Source of the DNA: a bacterium
GTDB lineage: Bacteria; Zhuqueibacterota; QNDG01; JAFGCO01
NCBI GenBank assembly: GCA_016932575.1
Contig: JAFGCO010000011.1
Location: forward strand, 62,001 to 126,000
Length of the DNA: 64,000 nucleotides
Reading direction: 5' to 3'
The notes under the pieces were generated by a model. That model was not told the DNA's origin and made no database searches. It saw only the letters and a list, made by a program, of their open reading frames with translations. The first letter of the stretch is position 1, and every line of letters starts with the position of its first letter. Of the stretch, positions 9,725 to 18,900 are shown piece after piece. The position numbers were made by a program, and so were the translations under genes.

Positions 9725-10081
9725 ATGGATAATTATATGGAACAATGTTTAACATTATTTAAGGCGCTGTCAGATAAAAACAGAATTCGCATTATTAAAA
9801 TACTTGAAAAACGTCCTCTATGTGTCTGCGAAATCACGACAATTCTGAATCTGGCCTGCTCCACGACTTCGAAACATCTCAGTGTTTTAAAAAAAGCCAA
9901 ACTCATATTTGAGCAAAAAGAAGGCAAATGGGTTAATTATTACCTGAACAAGGCAACCATGAATCCTTATATTAAAGAATTCTTGCCGATGGTCAAGCGA
10001 TGGTTGAATGACGACATGATTATTGTTCGAGATCTTCGCAAAGTGGATAAAATTAATCGAAATGAAATATGCAAATCTTAA
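9725..10081 (+). CDS. arsR: ArsR-family metalloregulatory repressor
   Basis: This 118-residue winged-helix repressor of the ArsR/SmtB family has the arsenite-sensing motif in the form PLCVCEI (C33 and C35), matching the ELCVCD motif of classical ArsR. The recognition helix region is STTSKHLSVLKKA and the beta wing is F-QKEGKWVNYYL. It should dissociate from its operator on binding As(III) or Sb(III). The leader is short: ATG 9725 lies only about 15 bases from the predicted transcript start, and ATG 9737 is an alternative start. It heads the arsenic operon and is flanked by the two matching palindromes. Confidence 0.9.
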   Translation: MDNYMEQCLTLFKALSDKNRIRIIKILEKRPLCVCEITTILNLACSTTSKHLSVLKKAKLIFEQKEGKWVNYYLNKATMNPYIKEFLPMVKRWLNDDMIIVRDLRKVDKINRNEICKS

Positions 10082-10100
10082 AAATCATACAGGCATTATT

Positions 10101-10120
10101 ATTTCGATATTTATCGAAAT
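10101..10120 (+). promoter_or_regulatory. Second ArsR-type operator, before permease gene
   Basis: A 20-bp palindrome with arms ATTTCGATA and TATCGAAAT, with 9 of 10 positions symmetric, lies in the 54-bp gap between arsR and the permease. It shares ATTTCG...CGAAAT with 20-bp total length with the site at 9702-9721, so the same repressor probably binds both. Confidence 0.75.
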
Positions 10121-10135
10121 ATGAGAATAATTTAA

Positions 10136-11437
10136 ATGAATTGGAAACACGAATGGAAAAATTTCGGCTGGATGGCAGCTGTTTTTCTGACTGCTTATTT
10201 TTTACCTGTTGAAAAAACACGTTTCATCCAGGCCGTTCATGAATCTCTCGCTCTTGCGAAATGGTATGCACGGGAGCATGTACTCTTATGCCTGGTACCC
10301 GCATTCTTTATCGCGGGTGTAATCAGCGTATTCATTAGCCAAGCTGCCGTGATTAAATATTTCGGCGCAAGAGCGAATAAATGGAAGGCATACCTGATGG
10401 CTTCCGCTTCGGGGACGATTCTTGCAGTCTGTTCGTGTACGATACTGCCCCTTTTTTCCGGTATTCATAAACGGGGTGCCGGATTAGGCCCGGCCATTGC
10501 CTTTCTTTATTCCGGCCCTGCAATTAACATCCTCGCAATTATCCTGACAACAAGGATTTTAGGGACTGAGCTGGGTATTGCACGTGTTGTCGGTGCGGTC
10601 ATATTCAGTGTAGCGATTGGTCTGATCATGCATCTGATCTATCGACAAGAAGAAAAGCAAAAAGCAGACATGCAGCTTTTAATACCTGAGCCAGTAGAGA
10701 TACGTCCCCTTTGGCAAACGCTCTTCCACTTCTTTATCCTTGTGAGTATTCTTGTATTTGCGAACTGGGGTAAATCCGGTGAGTCCTCCGGATTTTTGTA
10801 CAACATCTGGTCCGCCAAATGGGTGATAACAGGATTCTTTGGTGTGTTGCTCGGCATTTCACTTATCACCATTCTCAAAATACAATGGCAATGGGTGGCG
10901 GTCTCTTTTGTTTTTGTGATCCTGGAAGTTCTGCTTATACCGAACAAACCTTTAATACCCTTTATGACAGGTCTATTGGCGACATCAATCTTAATCAGCC
11001 TGCATGAAGGAGAGCCGCATGAGTGGATGGCCGCTACGTGGGGATTTGCCAAACAGATTTTACCAGTACTGGCTGCCGGAGTTCTTCTCGCCGGTCTCCT
11101 TTTGGGATCACCCGAAAGCGGGCAGGGACTTATACCGCCAAAATGGATTTCGGATCTTGTTGGCGGGAACTCGGTTTTATCAAACTTTTTCGCCTCCGTC
11201 ACCGGTGCATTTATGTATTTTGCCACTTTGACGGAAGTGCCGATCCTCCAGGGTCTGATCGCTAACGGTATGGGCAAAGGACCGGCCTTGGCCCTTTTGC
11301 TCGCGGGACCGGCGCTTTCCTTACCCAATATGCTGGTCATCCGAAGTGTGATCGGCACACAAAAAACCATTGTATTTATTTTGCTGGTCGTGGTGATGGC
11401 CACAACCGCCGGTTTGATTTACGGATCTGTATTTTAA
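10136..11437 (+). CDS. ArsP-like permease (DUF318 family)
   Basis: The 433-residue polytopic membrane protein has about eight to ten hydrophobic segments. It carries the family's paired blocks: CSCTILPLFSGI with FLYSGPAINILAI in the N-terminal half, and TEVPILQGLIANGMGKGPALALLLAGPALSLPN in the C-terminal half. This is the permease family PF03773 (COG0701), which includes ArsP, an efflux permease for trivalent organoarsenicals. Cysteines in CSC are candidates for metalloid binding. In this operon it is presumably the arsenic exporter, since no ArsB or Acr3 gene is visible. Export of inorganic arsenite versus methylarsenite cannot be decided from sequence. Confidence 0.85.
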   Translation: MNWKHEWKNFGWMAAVFLTAYFLPVEKTRFIQAVHESLALAKWYAREHVLLCLVPAFFIAGVISVFISQAAVIKYFGARANKWKAYLMASASGTILAVCSCTILPLFSGIHKRGAGLGPAIAFLYSGPAINILAIILTTRILGTELGIARVVGAVIFSVAIGLIMHLIYRQEEKQKADMQLLIPEPVEIRPLWQTLFHFFILVSILVFANWGKSGESSGFLYNIWSAKWVITGFFGVLLGISLITILKIQWQWVAVSFVFVILEVLLIPNKPLIPFMTGLLATSILISLHEGEPHEWMAATWGFAKQILPVLAAGVLLAGLLLGSPESGQGLIPPKWISDLVGGNSVLSNFFASVTGAFMYFATLTEVPILQGLIANGMGKGPALALLLAGPALSLPNMLVIRSVIGTQKTIVFILLVVVMATTAGLIYGSVF

Positions 11438-11449
11438 TGGAGACTCATC

Positions 11450-11683
11450 ATGAAAAAACTTCAAATTCTGGGTATGGGCTGTCCCAAATGCCAAAAGCTG
11501 AGCGAATTGACTGAACAGGCGGCCAAAAAACTGGGTATCGAGTATGAAATTATCAAAGTCACAGACCTGAATGACATCATGAAATTCGGTGTCATGATGA
11601 CACCCGGTCTGGCCGTTGACGGAGAAGTCAAATTTTCGGGCAAAGTGCCGACCTTGGATGAGATAAAAATAATGCTGATGTAG
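11450..11683 (+). CDS. Small thioredoxin-like protein (redox-active disulfide protein 2 type)
   Basis: The 77-residue protein has a thioredoxin/glutaredoxin fold with a CPKC active site (C11-C14) and the cis-proline region MMTPGLAVDGEV. It resembles the TM0996/MTH895 family (Thioredoxin_3). These proteins often sit beside ArsP-like permeases and may pass electrons to ArsC or to the permease. GGAG precedes the ATG by about seven bases, and the gene starts 13 bases after the permease stop, so it is in the ars operon. Electron donation to ArsC, whose own cysteines need thioredoxin-type recycling, is an inference. Confidence 0.88.
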   Translation: MKKLQILGMGCPKCQKLSELTEQAAKKLGIEYEIIKVTDLNDIMKFGVMMTPGLAVDGEVKFSGKVPTLDEIKIMLM

Positions 11684-11744
11684 GAGGAATTATGCCCCGT
11701 TCAATTTGATTTGCAGTGTCATATAAACTATGGATGAGAATCCA

Positions 11745-12185
11745 ATGTCAGAAAATCCAAATAAAATCAAGCTCCTCTTTCTCTGTACCGGTAACTCGTG
11801 CCGTAGTCAAATGGCAGAAGGATGGACACGTCATCTCAAAAGAGACTGGATCGACGTATGGTCCGCAGGTGTGGAACCGCATGGCCTGAATCCATATACG
11901 GTTCAAGTGATGGCCGAAGCGGGTGTTGACATTTCTGATTACCGGTCAAAACATATCAATGATGTCATGGACATCCCGTTCGATTATGTTGTCACTGTCT
12001 GTGACCATGCACGCGAAAGCTGTCCGCTGTTTCCTCGGCCGGTAAAAAAGATACACAAAAGCTTCGATGATCCGCCGACTCTGGCGAAACAGGCGGCATC
12101 GGAAGAAGAAAAAATAGAAATTTATCGCCGCGTACGCGATAAGATCCGCGCCTTTATAGAGACTCTGCCGGAAGAACTGAAATGA
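11745..12185 (+). CDS. arsC: Arsenate reductase, thioredoxin-coupled (LMW-PTP fold)
   Basis: About 146 residues. It reduces arsenate to arsenite with the low-molecular-weight phosphatase P-loop CTGNSCRS (CX5R) near the N-terminus and the redox cysteine pair in CDHARESCP, the Cys82/Cys89 equivalents of Staphylococcus ArsC. The conserved Asp-Pro of the phosphatase fold is present in SFDDPP. The length is close to the usual 130-140. An in-frame ATG at 11730 would add five residues; neither start has a strong ribosome site, so initiation is uncertain. It is in the ars operon behind the thioredoxin gene, which is its likely reductant. Confidence 0.92.
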   Translation: MSENPNKIKLLFLCTGNSCRSQMAEGWTRHLKRDWIDVWSAGVEPHGLNPYTVQVMAEAGVDISDYRSKHINDVMDIPFDYVVTVCDHARESCPLFPRPVKKIHKSFDDPPTLAKQAASEEEKIEIYRRVRDKIRAFIETLPEELK

Positions 12186-12219
12186 TTGTTCGAGTGCATT
12201 CACCATTTTGGAGGCTATT

Positions 12220-12693
12220 ATGCTGGTCCAGAAAAGCCGTGAAATGAGTATTGTATTGATTATATCTGCTGCCCTGGTGTTTTGCACCTGGTTTCTTTTA
12301 GACGGGGAACGCTGGATCGGACCCGGTGTGGTGGTCATGAGTGCGCTGCCCTTGCTTGCAGCAAAGATCGCAAAACTCAAATTAAAATCACTGATCCCCG
12401 ATCTGGTGTTTGGTTCCGTAGATACCGGACTGCTTACCATTGGAGCTGTTATAGGGGCAACAGGATTCGGAGTTCTTGGAGCCGTTGTGGGAGGCGTTGT
12501 CGCTGATGCAATTACAGACGGTATTGCCGGCTTTTTTGAAGGCAGCGCGGCAGAATGGCTCCGAAGCAAAGGTTTTGAAGAATCAAGAACAGCTTTGGGT
12601 TCTGCATGCGGAAAAATGGCCGGATGCCTGCTGGGAAGCGGATGGATGCTCACGCTCCTTACAATTGCAGGAGTTTCTTTAAGTCAGCTTTGA
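12220..12693 (+). CDS. Unknown membrane protein of the ars operon
   Basis: The 157-residue protein has four hydrophobic segments, two of them glycine-rich (GAVIGATGFGVLGAVVGGVVADAI), and an AAEWLRSKGF linker. The start is the ATG at 12220 with GGAGG just upstream, 34 bases after arsC. A TTG reading from 12208 would place the ribosome site inside the gene. I do not recognise the family. Position as last gene of the ars operon suggests a role in metalloid handling or transport, but nothing in the sequence shows what it does. Cysteines are few (four) and not arranged as an obvious site. Confidence 0.75.
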   Translation: MLVQKSREMSIVLIISAALVFCTWFLLDGERWIGPGVVVMSALPLLAAKIAKLKLKSLIPDLVFGSVDTGLLTIGAVIGATGFGVLGAVVGGVVADAITDGIAGFFEGSAAEWLRSKGFEESRTALGSACGKMAGCLLGSGWMLTLLTIAGVSLSQL

Positions 12694-12727
12694 AATAAAA
12701 TACCCTATATTCAATTCTGGCTGAAAG

Positions 12728-13049
12728 TTAAAAATCATCTTTTACATTCACAAAACTGAATGGATACTGCTTTTTCAAATTACGGATATATGCTTCATCT
12801 TCCCGCACTCTCTCATGGAGACTGCTAAATGGCCATTCCTCTGCATTTTCAATGACATCATGATGTTGTGGATTATACCACAAATAATTTAGTATTGAAT
12901 CCCATCTTCAGTGATTGTATCTATCTTTGTTTGGATTCATCTGATTGAAGCATTTTTCGCTTTCGATAGATCGCACCAGTGACAAAATACTTTGCGTCCG
13001 GAATAAACAAATGAGGTGGGTTGTGTTGATATGTTTTATAGACAGCCAT
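12728..13049 (-). pseudogene. Internally deleted Y1 (IS200/REP-associated) transposase remnant
   Basis: On the minus strand, 13049-12921 encodes an N-terminal piece (MAVYKTYQHNPPHLFIPDA then KYFVTGAIYRKRKML) typical of REP-associated Y1 transposases and stops at TAG. In a different frame, 12900-12728 encodes the matching C-terminus (ILNYLWYNPQHHDVIENAEE then WPFSS, ending VNVKDDF). The middle of the enzyme, including the HUH metal-binding motif, is missing. The two ends abut within about 25 bases, so this is a decayed copy with a large deletion and frameshift. It fills most of the gap between the ars operon and the MFS gene. Confidence 0.75.
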
Positions 13050-13187
13050 AATATCTATCTTTACCTTATCTCTTGCATGCAACATCATGGATGTTGCACT
13101 CCAAAAGCAACGCTCGAAAAATATTTTTTCTTAATACAGATTCAACCAGCCGCGAATTTATTTATGGAGTGAAATATCCGTGATATT

Positions 13188-14369
13188 TCACCGGTTCTGA
13201 TCCACATCCATGTGATGCATTTTGAGGTACAGAATCAGAATAAAAACGAGCGCGGCCGATAAAAACACCAACCCTGCCAAAATCGGAAATACAAGAGAAA
13301 TTGAAGCACGTTCAGCAATAATTCCGGTCAGACCGGCTGCGAATGCACCCACACCAAAAGTTGCTGCAAACTTAATCCCAAATCCCGATCCCGTCCATTT
13401 GTGTGGCATCCATCTCGAAATCAGGTGATTTTCAATGGGCTGCTGGGGAAAATGAAACAGCGCGAAAAAAAGACCGGCTCCCACAATCCACATATTCTGT
13501 ACAAATCCTAACAAAAAGAGGAACGGAAGTGATAACAAAAGTGTGATCAGATAGAGCCGCACCATTGAAAAACGATCCGAAAAATGTCCGCCGGTATATT
13601 GTCCTATCATACCGACCGATAAAATCAACGTTGAGAAAAGCCCGCCGGCGAAGGGAGATCCGGGAGAGAGATTCTCGGAAACATACGTGGGAAGCATCGT
13701 CAGAAATCCACGGTACACCAATCCGTTGATCATCATCACACCGATCATCAGTGCGAATGCAGCAATCATTTTTCTGTCGAATGGTTTTGATTCTCCAGCC
13801 GGCAATACTGTGTGACGCACCGGAATTTCATGATCGAAAAATAATATCAGGAATCCAATCAATCCCAGAACCGACGCTGTCAGATAAATAACCCGCCAAC
13901 CGTAAAACGTCAGAATGGCTCCGGCGATCACCGGAGCCAGCGTAATGCCCGCACTTCCGGCAACCCCGTGTATCCCCAATGCCTTGCCTCTGCTTCGAAC
14001 CGTTTGTGAAATCAGTGTGACACCCGAAACATGATACAGGCTGCCGAACAATCCCATCATTGCCAGACCCAAGGTAAACATTTCAATATTTTTAGATAGT
14101 CCCGTAAACAGGGAGGCAGCAGCGGTGAATAAAAAAAATCCCTTCAGCACCATTTTCGGATGCGTATGGCTCACCAGCATACCGGATGGAAAAGCGCCCA
14201 ATCCGAATATAAAGTAACTGATTGTGCCTATGGCAGTAATCTGTGATGTGGTGCTCTCCAGATCTTTCACAATTGTGAGAAGTGCACCTGCCAGAATCAG
14301 CATATTAAAATGGCACAGCGCATGGCCAAATACCGTTACACCAATCACTTTTTTTTCAACAGAATTCAT
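13188..14369 (-). CDS. Major facilitator superfamily transporter
   Basis: The 393-residue protein has twelve predicted membrane segments. MFS-type features include FGLGAFPSGMLVSHTHPK (motif-A-like loop 2-3), an RSRGKALGIHGVAGSAGITLAP block after helix 4 that resembles the NNP/oxalate-formate and FSR-like branches, and HFSDRF-M-RLY in loop 8-9. The substrate is unknown. The ribosome site before the ATG is weak (AAAGAT). It lies 109 bases from the GDH stop, separated by a copy of the low-complexity repeat, so co-transcription is possible but not shown. Confidence 0.85.
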   Translation of the reverse strand: MNSVEKKVIGVTVFGHALCHFNMLILAGALLTIVKDLESTTSQITAIGTISYFIFGLGAFPSGMLVSHTHPKMVLKGFFLFTAAASLFTGLSKNIEMFTLGLAMMGLFGSLYHVSGVTLISQTVRSRGKALGIHGVAGSAGITLAPVIAGAILTFYGWRVIYLTASVLGLIGFLILFFDHEIPVRHTVLPAGESKPFDRKMIAAFALMIGVMMINGLVYRGFLTMLPTYVSENLSPGSPFAGGLFSTLILSVGMIGQYTGGHFSDRFSMVRLYLITLLLSLPFLFLLGFVQNMWIVGAGLFFALFHFPQQPIENHLISRWMPHKWTGSGFGIKFAATFGVGAFAAGLTGIIAERASISLVFPILAGLVFLSAALVFILILYLKMHHMDVDQNR

Positions 14370-14385
14370 CGTTTAATCTTTATTC

Positions 14386-14477
14386 TTTAATTTTGTCTCT
14401 TCTCTCCGTCTCTCCCCTGCTCCGTTTCTGCCTCTCAGCCAACGACCCTATGACTCAAGGACTCAAAGATCCGACTC
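14386..14477 (-). repeat. Low-complexity oriented repeat, copy A (abuts GDH stop)
   Basis: The plus strand reads CTCCGTCTCTCCCCTGCTCC, then GTTTCTGCCTCTCAGCC, then AACGACCCTATGACTCAAGG and further GACTC words. The last word, GACTCTCA, runs straight into the GDH stop codon (TGA on the minus strand, 14478-14480). The same words in the same order and orientation recur at 31040, 39418, 46130, 52163, 53336 and 61668. Confidence 0.75.
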
Positions 14478-15722
14478 TCACACCCATCCTCTCAACTCGC
14501 ACGCTTCTGCCACCCGGGCTACAGCTACGACCGTGGCTGCCATTCTGGGATCAACTTTTTTCTCACGGATGGCTTCGATGACCGTGTGATAGGCTTTTGT
14601 GAGTTTTTTATCCAGTTGGGCGTGTACTTCCTTCTCCTCCCAGAAGTAGGAGTAACTGTCCTGTACCATTTCAAAGTAGGAAACCGTCACTCCTCCCGAA
14701 CTGGCCAGAATGTCAGGAATAATATGGGCACCCTTCGCATTAAGGATTTTATCCGCTTCCGGTGTGGTAGGGCCATTGGCCAGTTCACAAATCATCCTGG
14801 CCTTGATCCGGGATGCATTCTTTTCAGTAATGGCGTTTTCCATGGCTGCAGGATAGAGCACATCCACATCCAGTTCCAAAATTGCATCTCGGTCGACAAC
14901 TTTGGCGCCCGGATAACCCTTAACAGTGCCTTTTGTCAGCTTATATGTGACCAGGTCCTTCACGTCAAATCCATCAGGATTATAAATACCGCCTCTCGAA
15001 TCACATACACCCACCAGTTTTCCTCCACCCAGCATCTCTTTATGAAGCAGAGCTGCGCGCTGGCCTGCATTGCCGAAACCTTGAATAGCAAAAGTAGCCG
15101 GCTCAACCTGAAGGGCCTTGCAGGCTTCACGGACAGTAATCACTCCCCCCCTTGCAGTGGCATCACGTCTTCCTTCCGATCCGCCGATTTGCAACGGCTT
15201 ATCAGTAATCATGCCCGGATGATGTCGCTGCACTATGGTTTCATATTCATCCAGCATCCAGGCCATAATTTGAGGATTTGTATACATATCGGGTGCAGGC
15301 ACATCTTTATCGATACCCAAAAGCGGTGCTGTAGCCCGGATATATGCTCTCGACATATTTTCAAGTTCACGCTCGGACATGTCTCTGGGATTACAGGCTA
15401 TCCCCCCCTTACCTCCCCCAAGAGGTAAATCCAGCAAAGCGGTTTTGCATGTCATCCAGCAGGCAAGTGCCCGGATGGTATCAGACCGTTCATCCGGATA
15501 AAACCGAATCCCCCCTTTGGCCGGGCCCCGTGCTGTACTGTATTGAATGCGCCAGGCGTGAAATACTTTCACGGAACCGTCATCCATCTTGACAGGCAAT
15601 GTAAATTTAAATTCACGCTGCGGCCAGATAAGAAGGTTACGGGTCGCTTTATTAAGGTTCAAGATCCTTACGGCTTCCAATATCTGTTTCTGTGCCACCT
15701 GAAATGAATTATATGATTTCAT
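14478..15722 (-). CDS. Glutamate dehydrogenase (short, 414-residue class)
   Basis: The enzyme catalyses reversible oxidative deamination of glutamate to 2-oxoglutarate. The ELFV dehydrogenase motifs are clear: PAKGGIRFYP, the catalytic-Lys region LDLPLGGGKGGI, DVPAPDMYT, and the Rossmann motif IQGFGNAGQRAA with a D at the end of strand 2 (VGVCDSRGG), favouring NAD. The length of 414 fits the hexameric archaeal/Firmicute NAD or dual-specificity type. Its ATG overlaps the stop of the zinc-ribbon gene (ATGA), so it is the third gene of an operon with the 1004-residue receiver/PPDK-like protein. A second, NADP-type-length GDH lies at 19311. Confidence 0.92.
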   Translation of the reverse strand: MKSYNSFQVAQKQILEAVRILNLNKATRNLLIWPQREFKFTLPVKMDDGSVKVFHAWRIQYSTARGPAKGGIRFYPDERSDTIRALACWMTCKTALLDLPLGGGKGGIACNPRDMSERELENMSRAYIRATAPLLGIDKDVPAPDMYTNPQIMAWMLDEYETIVQRHHPGMITDKPLQIGGSEGRRDATARGGVITVREACKALQVEPATFAIQGFGNAGQRAALLHKEMLGGGKLVGVCDSRGGIYNPDGFDVKDLVTYKLTKGTVKGYPGAKVVDRDAILELDVDVLYPAAMENAITEKNASRIKARMICELANGPTTPEADKILNAKGAHIIPDILASSGGVTVSYFEMVQDSYSYFWEEKEVHAQLDKKLTKAYHTVIEAIREKKVDPRMAATVVAVARVAEACELRGWV

Positions 15723-15925
15723 GATTGTTTTTCCTCTGACTCTGATGAATGATCCTTGTCGCTGTCTTCCTGGGCAGGCTGACTGAATGCATCAAGAATG
15801 ATACGATACCAGCACCCCTTGCACATCAGTGCGCGATCCACGCTCAGCAGCACTTGCTCCCACGGGCTGAGCTCGCGGCCGCAATGCGGACAATGATCAT
15901 ACACTTTATCTTGATTATTTTCCAA
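15719..15925 (-). CDS. Small zinc-ribbon protein
   Basis: The 68-residue protein has two CxxC knuckles, CPHCG near residue 12 and CKGCW near residue 35, likely binding one zinc. Its tail is acidic and serine-rich. It starts with TTG at 15925, supported by GGAGG six bases upstream, inside the last codons of the 1004-residue gene. It ends in an ATGA overlap with the GDH start. Translation of the three genes is therefore probably coupled. No known family function is visible; a regulatory or assembly role for its neighbours is only a guess. Confidence 0.8.
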   Translation of the reverse strand: MENNQDKVYDHCPHCGRELSPWEQVLLSVDRALMCKGCWYRIILDAFSQPAQEDSDKDHSSESEEKQS

Positions 15926-18900
15926 CCGAAACCTCCGGTTTTAGAATAATTCCAATATTTTGATGTCCACTCATTTTTACACCGACCGGAGAATCAAACC
16001 GCAGTAATCGTGTATATTTTTTCTCTTCCAGAAACGGTTGACTCTGCAGCCATTCCCAGTCCACAAAACTGTCTTTCGAGCTGGATCGGATCGTAAAATA
16101 TCCGACAAGAAACGAATTCAGGTTCTGGAAAAAATGAGATCCCTGGGACGGCATGACAGTAAAATCCTTGAAATCCGCCTCTACGATGGTTCTGACGTTC
16201 GAAATTTCCGGCCATTTAACAGGGATGCCCAGCCAGGGATCAAGGCTCCCCCATCTGCCGACACCGATCAGGATATATCGTCTGTTTTCATTTAATAGCC
16301 GCCGATTATAATATTTTATTTCCTCAGCGACTTCCTGGCTTTTTCCACGGTCATAGCGGTCCCGGTCGACAAAAACAATATCATGGATATCTTCAATCTC
16401 ACCATTTCCCATGACCCGGCGCGTATAACAGATCAAATCTTCTTTTTTAAAATCTTTGATATTCAACACTTCCAGTTCACGGTTTAAAACCATGGGCCGC
16501 ATCTGAAGCATGGCAAACTCCTTGGGTTGCCCTTCCGGTACGGAAATATTGACAGCAAATTCAATTTCAACCGGTGTCCCCATACCCCAGCTTCCCATAT
16601 CCATCAGCAAGTCAAGAATGTCACTCAGAGGAAAAATTTGATTTCGAAGAATCGGAGCAAATGTGACAAGCCGGTAACCTTCCCGCGAAATACCATCCAC
16701 AATCGAATCGCTTTCAGGAGAATAAGTCGACCCCACCATATGAAGTGTTCCGTCTTTTTCCGCTTCTTCGAGAGAATATTTTTTTACAAAATAATCATCT
16801 CCCCTGTCCGATGACAAGGTCGCCTGCTCTAAATCCAGGGCAAAAAATTCAGACTGTGAGTACCTGAGGGTATTCTTGACCGTGAAAAACTGATCGATAT
16901 ATAATGGATCTTTGGGATAAAAACGCACGCTTGGCCCCCCCTCCACAACCATTTTTCCCAACCCAAGCGCAAGAAAAACAATTCCATCCGTATATTTTTG
17001 CGGTGGAATTGGATAAAAGTTATATGAGCGTGCAACTCCTGAAAAATTCGGGTAATACCGTTTATCATGGGAAGCACCGATCATTTTTTGAATAATCACC
17101 GCCATTTTCTCGTCTTTGAGAGAATAAGTAGTAGCCTTGATGTAATCCTTCGCGGATTGAAAATAAGTTGAAGCGTAAACCTTTTTAATAGCTTTCACCA
17201 GTTCGGCCAGCCGAATCATCGGATCCGGATTGGAATTGGGAATCATATAGGTTTTATATACACCGGCAAAGGGGTGATTGTGTGAATCTTCCAGGAGACT
17301 GGAGGATCGAACCGCCAAAGGCGCATCCACAATATCAAGAAAGGCAGCAAGTTCACCGAGCACTTCTTCCGGGAAACGTTGGGTTTTCAGGAATGTCTGA
17401 ACGATATCATCGTCACTCGTAGCTTTCAATGCAAATTCTTTGAGATTATTTTCCTGAAGAAACTGATCAAAAATATCGGTTCCGATAACGACTGCGGGAG
17501 GAATATAAATCCGTATATCCGTAAACCGATCCTGCACATTATAATTATTGATCAGGATATTCACAAAAGACAATCCGCGCGCTTTTCCCCCCATGGATCC
17601 GCCGCCAATTTTTGAAATGCTGCTGAAGGGATCATAAGATTCCTTGTTAAACTCGGTGACAATGCCCCGCTGTCGCAATTTCCGGTAATCCCTTAAAGCG
17701 GTGATCAGATCTTCGCGCATATCCTTGACAGATGGAAAATCCGACACCTTCCTCGGACGCAGCTCATGCGCCAGCCAAAATTCGGTTCTGGCCTTGAGCC
17801 AATTGGAAAAATGATTTCGCTCGGCATGAAACCTCATGCTCTCATCGGGAATGGTGTGAAGACTTCTTTCGAGCGATAACAAATCGTTGGCACGCCCGAC
17901 TTCTCTGCCGGCATTGGTTCTGAAAATAAAGTCTCCGAAATTCAGGCTCTCTGCCATGAATTGCCGAAGGTCCTTTAAAATATCCGGTGATTTTTTGCAG
18001 ATAAAAAATGCGCCTTCCGCCCTGGCTTTATCCTCATTGTTTTTCACAGTAGAAAACAGGCAAAACGGAATATCCGGATGAGTTGCTTTCACTTCTTTCA
18101 TCAATTTCAGTCCGGCTTCTGAATCCGGTTTTCCCTGAATCGGAAAATCAATATCAGACAGCACACCGAGTATGGTATCTTGATATCGCTCATAATATGA
18201 TTTTGCTTCCTCATAATTTCGGCACAATAAAATTTTAGGCCGGGCCCTCTGGCGTAATTTTTTATGCGTTAAATTGATCCCTTCCGAGATCAGTCGTTGC
18301 GTATGTTTCATAGTCTCGACATAGATATCGGGCAGAAAAGCGGAATAAAACCTGATATTATCCTCAATCACCAGAATCGATTGCACACCGACAAGATGAG
18401 TGTCGTGATCCACATTCATCCGGTCTTCCAGGACCTTGACAATTGCAAGCAACAGCCGGAAATCGCTCTGCCAGATAAAAATCTGATCAAAATAGGAGGC
18501 TTCATGATGAAGAAGCATATCGGAAAGTTCCTTATTGTCAAACGCGAGCAAAACAACCGGGATATCAAGGCCTTCTTCTTTGACTCTTTTGGCAAATGTG
18601 GCAGACCGCATATCCTCGATATGCAGCGTGGTAATGATCAGATCAAACCTTTTTTCTTCTTTGACCAGCTCAATGGCCTCACGGCCGTTGGATACACGCG
18701 ACAATTCCGGTGCGTGGGTCAGGTTCAGCCGCTCATACTGGCTTCGGATAAGCTCATAGAGACGGCCGTCTTCTTCAAATACATATAAATCATAAAGGCT
18801 TGAAACCAGAAGGATATCACGAATTCGTAAACGCATCAGATTTTGAAAGCCCTGAAACCGGGTACCATATCCGTGCTCAACCCAGAGGGGATCAGCATGC

